The notes under the pieces were generated by a model. That model did no database searches. It saw nothing but the letters and a program-made list of their open reading frames with translations, and was not told the DNA's origin. 64,000 nucleotides of DNA from Parvimonas sp. oral taxon 393 str. F0440 (GTDB taxonomy: Bacteria > Bacillota > Clostridia > Tissierellales > Peptoniphilaceae): the NCBI GenBank assembly GCA_000223315.2, contig AFUS01000004.1, positions 124,001 through 188,000 on the forward strand. Reading direction: 5' to 3'. A program made the translations under genes and the position numbers. Shown in pieces: positions 57,701 to 64,000 of this stretch. Each line of letters opens with the position of its first letter. Position 1 is the stretch's first letter.

Positions 57701-57936
57701 CCGTAATACTAACAATGATAGGAATAGGACTGGGAATATTTGTAGGATATAGCCTTCACATAAACATTATGGAACAACTTGCTATGGACTCAATCAGATT
57801 TTTCAACAAAGTAAAATTAATAAGCTACATTTACTCAGCACTAGTAACACTATTTTTTACATTCATTGTTTACTTCGTAGTAAAAATAATGCTTAAAAAA
57901 GTTCCAATGATAGAATCATTAAAAGACGTGGAATAG
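54715..57936 (+). CDS. FtsX-type ABC permease with long coiled-coil insert
   Basis: 1,073 residues. One membrane segment near residue 18-38, an extracellular part, then a long coiled coil (about 260-500, with ENEKKLQENLEKLENGRKDL and LVEKKAEIEENNLKLNKG), then a three-segment FtsX block (about 540-660), a second extracellular domain and a final three-segment block (about 940-1060). This matches the large YhgE/ABC-2-like or MacB-type permeases of Firmicutes. It pairs with the ATPase upstream. The substrate is unknown; peptide or lipoprotein handling, or cell-wall signalling, is possible. Last 42 bases recur at 58595. Confidence 0.88.
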   Translation: MKKTLFKNFYRTIFRTFPKFLSIVFMIGLGVMVFVGLKITPHIMRRSVDKHISEGNLYDFKISSNFGLQKEDEDIISRLENLKDVEYGYSINLKDEDREVDFTIENKPEKISTVQVIEGEDITSDSDILLDERLRDKYKIGDEIDFKNVEKFGIFKDEVKKLKQNKFTVKGFIKSPEVLTTLLMGTTENGYLAIVSKDTFDFTYFSYAKIIFSDLNNLNMNSKSFENLKNDKKLMLQEMFKNRAGEVYELIYSQKRDILDENKEELSKNKLDLEENEKKLQENLEKLENGRKDLRRAFADLNYQKNQFINLINENQDKLTDAINNLYDKRTELYKNREDLVDKNNSLVKNKEELEKKKSEIELGIKALNQELRLLEENYNSNLIDENEYKAKKEGINKKLAELNIALQTIQKNLDSVNTNLSVISENISKLDEGDKKLAFEIENLENKMDELKSQAKQGMRKFDEYYSKLVEKKAEIEENNLKLNKGKDEVEDAKSKISEADSKISEGDEILSKLIEPTYNIEDGFSSSATSKVYFAANGIYGVSNVFSLFFYFIALLVSLTTMTRMVDENRIQIGTLKALGYSNMDIAKQYFYYGLLASLIGGAIGTVLGFKIISPLVYGSYLKAFIFPKVFDNYYPEIITVGILIAIFCTAFVSYITCMKTLKEKISSLMRAKAPKSGNFVFLEKIPYIWKELSFLQKATLRNVFRYKLRLTMTIIGVMGCMGLLVLGFGIKDSLDGVSDLQYSKYTKYHTSVIYNPMALQKDLDKFDEEIKADKDINESIDIATTSVNIKSDKSFDERIAVFTTDNLSDFSKFFALYNGEQKIEKLNDGIYINRKLAEKFSLSVGDEITFINNNKEYKGVVAGIFENHVGNFFIMNEKTYEQTFFRKPIKNTKLMLLNDGSKDNIEKVINDLEKNSVAVKGVSIYSLKKIIDDASYSVNSIILLIVICSGFLSIVVLYNLSNINISERKREIATLKVLGFYPLEIDNYIYKETVILTMIGIGLGIFVGYSLHINIMEQLAMDSIRFFNKVKLISYIYSALVTLFFTFIVYFVVKIMLKKVPMIESLKDVE

Positions 57937-57939
57937 AAA
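57898..57939 (+). repeat. Direct repeat, left copy (3' end of the ABC permease gene)
   Basis: 42 bases covering the last codons and stop (starting AAAGTTCCAATGATAGAATC) recur at 58595-58636 with two mismatches. The pair brackets the 57967-58566 gene. Confidence 0.9.
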
Positions 57940-57966
57940 ATATTTTAAAAAAGAGAGGTAGAAAAA

Positions 57967-58566
57967 ATGACAAAATACAAAGAGGAAATTATTATTCCTA
58001 AACCATCAATTGAAGAGGTTAAAAAATATCTAAAAAAATGGGATGACAATAAGGAATATTGTGATAAAGAGGAAGCACTTAATAAACTATTCTTGAAACT
58101 ATGCCCAAAGAATACAGATATTAATGATATTCTATTAAAGGTAACAACACTTAATAAATTTTATAGTACAGGTATTATTTCAATCTATCCGGTTGCCAAG
58201 CATATACTTGATGACGTTACTGATATAGATTCTAGACTTAAAAAAGGTGATATTTCTGCGGTTAGTGATATTCAATCAGTAACCCTTGGAGGTGAAATGA
58301 AAAAATTATACTCTTTTGCTTCAAAATATTGTAGTCATCATAATTCAAAAGATTATCCAATTTATGATAGTTATGTCGATAGGATACTTAGATATTTTAG
58401 AAAATGTCATAAGTTTTTCGATTTTAAAAACGAAGACTTGAAAGATTATGTTAAATTCAAAGGCATAATTATAGAATTCCAAAAATTCTATGGTTTAAAT
58501 GAATATAGTCTTAAGCAAATTGACCAATATCTTTGGCAACTTGGAAAAGAGTACTTCTCTAAATAG
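57967..58566 (+). CDS. Protein of unknown function, flanked by direct repeats
   Basis: 199 residues, mainly helical, no membrane segment. The stretch YSFASKYCSHHNSKDYPIYDSYVDRIL recalls a widespread group of hypothetical proteins that hold conserved C, H and D-x-Y residues, sometimes near restriction genes; no catalytic class is clear. AGAGAGG precedes the ATG. It sits between two copies of the permease gene's 3' end, so it was probably inserted as a unit. Beyond it lies a type I R-M system. Confidence 0.65.
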   Translation: MTKYKEEIIIPKPSIEEVKKYLKKWDDNKEYCDKEEALNKLFLKLCPKNTDINDILLKVTTLNKFYSTGIISIYPVAKHILDDVTDIDSRLKKGDISAVSDIQSVTLGGEMKKLYSFASKYCSHHNSKDYPIYDSYVDRILRYFRKCHKFFDFKNEDLKDYVKFKGIIIEFQKFYGLNEYSLKQIDQYLWQLGKEYFSK

Positions 58567-58594
58567 AGAAAATGATATGATAAAATTTATTTAC

Positions 58595-58636
58595 AAAGTT
58601 CCAATGATAGAATCATTAAAAGATGTTGAATAGAAA
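58595..58636 (+). repeat. Direct repeat, right copy
   Basis: Second copy of the permease-gene tail, ending in the same reading frame and stop (KDVE-stop), 697 bases after the first and out of any gene. Confidence 0.9.
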
Positions 58637-58654
58637 TAATTAGGAGTCATAATC

Positions 58655-59128
58655 TTGGAACATATTTTAAATATAGAAACAAAAAGGTGTAGGATAAGAC
58701 AATTTAAACAATCAGATGTAGATGATCTATATCTTATATTAAGTAACCCTAAAGTGATGGAATACATTGAAACACCTTTCACTTTAGAAGACACAAAAGA
58801 CTTTTTTAACAAAAATGCTCTGTCTTATCCTCTACGAGTATTTGCTTTAGAATATAAAGAAAACAAAAAATTAATTGGACATATTATTTTTCACAAATAC
58901 AATAAAGACAGTTACGAAATTGGATTTATCTTAAATTCAAACTATTGGGGACAGGGCATAGCAGACGAAATAGCAAAATCACTAATTGACTATGCAAAAA
59001 ATAAAAATATCCATTCACTCATTATCGAATGTGATAAAAGACAATTAGCAACACAAAAAATCGCAACAAATAACGATTTTAAGCTAATAAGTAGCGAGGA
59101 TTTGCTTATTTATGAATTGGTTTTATAA
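58655..59128 (+). CDS. GNAT-family N-acetyltransferase
   Basis: 157 residues. RCRIRQFKQSDVDDLYLILSN opens a RimJ/RimL-type GNAT, and FILNSNYWGQGIADEIAKSL is the acetyl-CoA pyrophosphate-binding motif (QGIADE for Q/RxxGxG/A). It acetylates an amine of unknown identity, often a ribosomal protein N-terminus or an antibiotic. Start is TTG with TAGGAG upstream; no ATG fits. Confidence 0.82.
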   Translation: MEHILNIETKRCRIRQFKQSDVDDLYLILSNPKVMEYIETPFTLEDTKDFFNKNALSYPLRVFALEYKENKKLIGHIIFHKYNKDSYEIGFILNSNYWGQGIADEIAKSLIDYAKNKNIHSLIIECDKRQLATQKIATNNDFKLISSEDLLIYELVL

Positions 59129-59190
59129 AAAATGTAGTAAAAAATATAATGACAAAATAAAAATATTAAAAATAAAGAGAGGGAGAGAAA

Positions 59191-60763
59191 ATGTCGAATT
59201 TTTCAAAAGAAAATAATGAGACAGCACAGAGAGCAGAGCTTCATAGAAAGATATGGGCTATTGCAGATGATGTTCGTGGTGCCGTAGATGGCTGGGATTT
59301 TAAACAATATATATTGGGGATTTTGTTTTACAGATTTATTTCTGAAAACTTAAGAGATTATTTTGATGAAAATGAACATTTAGCAGGAGATCCTGATTTT
59401 AAGTATGCAAAAATTTCAGATGATGAAGCAAAAAGAGACTTTAAAAGTGGAACAATAGAAGAAAAAGGATTTTTTATTTTGCCTAGTCAACTTTTTGAAA
59501 ATGTAGTAGCAAGTGCAAAAGATAATGAAAACTTAAATACAGAACTTGCTAATATCTTTTCTGACATTGAAAAAAGTGCTATTGGCTCTGAATCTGAGGA
59601 CGACATCAAAGGTCTTTTCGATGATATTGACACAACAAGCAATAGACTTGGTGGAACTGTAGCAGAAAAAAACAAGAGATTAAGAGATATCTTAACAGGA
59701 ATAGCTCAAATAAATTTTGAAAATTTTAAAGATAATCATATTGACGCCTTTGGTGATGCTTATGAATATCTAATTTCTAACTATGCAAGTAATGCCGGAA
59801 AATCCGGTGGTGAATTTTTTACTCCACAAACTGTATCAAAACTTTTAGCAAGAATTGTAATGGACAGAAAAGAAAAGATAAACAAAGTGTATGACCCAAC
59901 ATGTGGAAGTGGAAGTTTACTTTTGCAAATGAAAAAACAATTTGATGAGCATATCATAGATGAGGGCTTTTTTGGTCAAGAAATTAATATGACCAACTTT
60001 AACCTAGCTCGTATGAATATGTTTCTTCACAATGTAAATTACAATGACTTTTCTATTAAAAGAGGAGATACATTACTTAATCCGCTACATAATGACGAAA
60101 AGCCTTTTGATGCTATTGTTTCAAATCCGCCATATTCAATTAAATGGATAGGTGATTCAGACCCTACTTTGATTAATGATGTACGTTTTGCTCCTGCAGG
60201 AAAATTAGCACCAAAATCTTATGCAGACTATGCTTTTATTATGCACTCACTAAGCTATCTTTCAAGCAATGGTAGAGCTGCAATAGTATGCTTTCCGGGA
60301 ATTTTCTACAGAAAAGGAGCAGAAAGAACAATACGTAAATATTTAATAGATAATAACTTTATAGACTGTGTAATACAATTACCTGAAAATCTATTTTTCG
60401 GTACATCAATAGCAACTTGTGTCTTAGTTATGGCGAAAAACAAAACTGAAAACAAGGTGCTTTTTATTGATGCAAGTAAAGAATTTAAAAAAGAAACAAA
60501 TAATAATATCTTGGAAGAAAAAAATATAAGCGCAATAGTTGAAGAATTTAGAAATAGAACAGACAAAGAATATTTTTCAAGATATGTAGATAGAACTGAA
60601 ATAGAAGAAAATGACTATAACTTATCCGTTTCTACTTATGTAGAAAAAGAAGATACCAGAGAAAAAATTGACATAAAAGTTCTAAACAAAGAAATTGAAG
60701 AAACAGTAAAGAAAATAGACGAATTAAGAAGCTCAATAAACGAAATTGTAAAGGAGCTTGAAG

Positions 60764-60771
<8 letters not shown>
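59191..60771 (+). CDS. hsdM: Type I restriction-modification methyltransferase subunit
   Basis: 526 residues. An N-terminal HsdM bundle, then the N6-adenine methylase domain: [11 protein letters not shown] (motif I), [19 protein letters not shown], and SNPPYS (motif IV, NPPY). Two M subunits plus one S methylate the recognition site. GGGAG precedes the ATG. Its stop overlaps the hsdS start by eight bases. Confidence 0.95.
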
Positions 60772-62629
<1,858 letters not shown>

Positions 62630-62645
62630 TTTAAAGTGAGGATAT

Positions 62646-63467
62646 ATGAATAATATTAAAAACAGGTTAAAGGGTGCTCTATATGGTTTTGCAATTGGTG
62701 ATGCAATGGGAGCGACTACTGAATTTATGAGTGATACTGAAATAAAAAGTGAGTACGGAAAGCTAACTGATATAGTAGGTGGAGGTTGGCTCGACTTAAT
62801 GGCTGGAGAGGTTACAGATGATACACAGATGTCGATTTGTGTTATGGAAGTTCTTATGAAAAATGATTTTAAGAATTTTAAGAAAGATGTAGCTGATAGT
62901 TTTGTGGCTTGGTATGATACAAATCCTAAAGACATTGGAAATCAATGTAGGAAAGCAATAGGTTTTTATAAGGAGTCCGGAAATTATATTGCAGAGGATA
63001 ATACTGCTTTGGGAAATGGAAGTCTTATGAGAGCCCTACCTTGCTCACTATTAAATTCAGAAAAATCTGTTGAACTTAATTTTATTCAAGGGGATATTAC
63101 TCATAATAATGATATTTGTAGAAATATTTTAAAGGAATATACAGAAATTATAAAAGCTCATATTTTAGGGAAGAGAATAAGTCTAAAAAAGAGAGTTCTT
63201 TTAGAGCCCAGTGGATATGTTGTCAATACTTTCAATAATGCTATTTATTGGAGTGAAAAGAAATATTTTGAAGATTGTATCATTGGTGCTGTAAATCACG
63301 GCGGAGATGCAGATACAATTGCAGGGATTGCAGGAAGTATTGCAGGATCAAAATTTGGATATGAAAGTATTCCTAAAAGATGGATTGAAAAATTGGATAA
63401 AGAAGTAGTGAAGAAATTGGAAGAATTTTTAGAATTTGTTTCTAAAACTTATGGAGGGAGTATTTAG
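62646..63467 (+). CDS. ADP-ribosylglycohydrolase family protein within the R-M operon
   Basis: 273 residues. The ARH/DraG fold motifs are complete: GFAIGDAMGATTEF, TDDTQMS (metal and substrate loop) and NHGGDADTIAGIAG (second metal loop). Members remove ADP-ribose from proteins, nucleic acids or small molecules, or act on free ADP-ribose derivatives. It lies 16 bases after hsdS and one base before hsdR, so it is part of the operon. GAGG precedes the ATG. A defence-linked role is suggested by place only. Confidence 0.88.
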   Translation: MNNIKNRLKGALYGFAIGDAMGATTEFMSDTEIKSEYGKLTDIVGGGWLDLMAGEVTDDTQMSICVMEVLMKNDFKNFKKDVADSFVAWYDTNPKDIGNQCRKAIGFYKESGNYIAEDNTALGNGSLMRALPCSLLNSEKSVELNFIQGDITHNNDICRNILKEYTEIIKAHILGKRISLKKRVLLEPSGYVVNTFNNAIYWSEKKYFEDCIIGAVNHGGDADTIAGIAGSIAGSKFGYESIPKRWIEKLDKEVVKKLEEFLEFVSKTYGGSI

Positions 63468-63468
63468 A

Positions 63469-64000
63469 TGTCAGAGGAAATGAGTAAATACAGTGTGTCA
63501 ACTATTGCTGAGATGACAGGAGGAATTATCTTAGCACATTATGACAAAAATAATAGGGTTGGCGGAGGCTCATATCAAAGTGAAGCTGAACTTGAAAGAG
63601 AGTTGATAGCTAATTTAGTTTCTCAAGGATATGAAAGAGTAAAATTTACAACAAGTGAAGAACTGTATGGTAATTTAAAAGTTCAAATTGAAAGATTAAA
63701 TAATGTATCTTTTTCAAAATCTGAATGGGAAAGATTTTTAACTGAGTATTTAGATTGCCCAAAGGATGGAATGATTGAAAAGACAAGAAAAATACAAGAG
63801 GACTATATTTACGATTTTACTTTTGATGATGGACATTTAAAAAATATAAAGATTATTGACAAAAATAATATTCACAATAATTTTTTACAAGTTGTAAATC
63901 AAGTTACTTCCGGAGAAAAAAATCAAAATCGTTATGATGTAACTATTTTAGTAAATGGCTTGCCTTTAGTTCATATAGAGTTAAAGAAAAGAGGAGTAAA
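63469..64000 (+). CDS. hsdR: Type I restriction subunit R (5' part; cut by window edge)
   Basis: 177 codons visible. An N-terminal region SEAELERELIANLVSQGYERV, then the nuclease motif RYDVTILVNGLPLVHIELKKRG (D then ELK) of the HsdR endonuclease domain. The DNA-translocating helicase motifs lie beyond the edge. GGAGGGAG precedes the ATG, which follows the ADP-ribosylglycohydrolase stop by one base. Confidence 0.93.

Overview
The window is AT-rich DNA with strong AGGAGG-type ribosome binding sites and many TTG starts. The gene set (glycine cleavage P-protein in two subunits, lipoate ligase plus lipoyl synthase, [FeFe]-hydrogenase maturases HydE/F/G, FNT channel, AGCS and BrnQ amino-acid carriers, lipoproteins with lipobox cysteines, no outer-membrane genes) points to an anaerobic, amino-acid-fermenting Firmicute of the Peptoniphilaceae/Parvimonas kind. 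The genus is an inference.

Layout. 0-4 kb: CarD-like start (cut by the left edge), an RNase H-like exonuclease, tRNA-Leu and tRNA-His, and a Fur-family regulator divergent from a ZnuCB-type metal ABC transporter. A decayed lipoprotein gene lies between regulator and transporter. 4-12 kb: lplA-lipA, a frameshifted sugar isomerase, a hydrolase, a SAP-domain protein, a ykkC-class riboswitch before an NCS2 purine permease, and an ABC-F ATPase. 12-24.7 kb: alanine carrier, two small membrane proteins, an Old Yellow Enzyme, gcvT-gcvPA-gcvPB, a frameshifted NAD-kinase-like gene, a structured RNA that looks like 6S RNA, a YtxH/DUF948-like pair, an FNT channel, a ModE-like regulator and an AhpD-like protein. 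24.9-28.9 kb: minus-strand operon of regulator, hydE, hydG and hydF. 29-42.5 kb: lipoproteins, preQ1 riboswitch and queT, uppP, hpf, an EF-P-type reductase, rpsD, an MBL hydrolase, brnQ, pepF, azlCD, recR and ybaB. 42.7-47 kb: two serpin lipoproteins bracketing dnaX. 47-54 kb: YczE-like protein, M20 amidohydrolase, a repeat-rich intergenic island, malic enzyme, radA. 54-58 kb: ABC transporter with a coiled-coil permease. 58-64 kb: accessory island with an unknown protein flanked by direct repeats, a GNAT enzyme and a type I restriction-modification operon hsdM-hsdS-ADP-ribosylglycohydrolase-hsdR (right edge cuts hsdR).

The best candidate for an undescribed system is the type I R-M operon. Its hsdS encodes three target-recognition domains. 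The third is joined through a (CA)14 microsatellite, and losing or gaining one unit would stop translation at about 408 residues, the normal two-domain length. An ADP-ribosylglycohydrolase with an intact-looking active site sits between hsdS and hsdR.

A second window-wide signal is that about twenty frameshifts in roughly a dozen genes are all explained by one missing base in an A or T run, never by an extra base. That pattern suggests homopolymer under-calling in the assembly, so most of these genes are probably intact in the organism. Functional links: LplA and LipA supply lipoyl groups for the H-protein of the glycine cleavage system, whose T and P proteins are here; the same lipoyl/aminomethyl chemistry has been tied to H-cluster assembly by HydEFG. 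Neither gcvH nor a hydrogenase gene is in the window.
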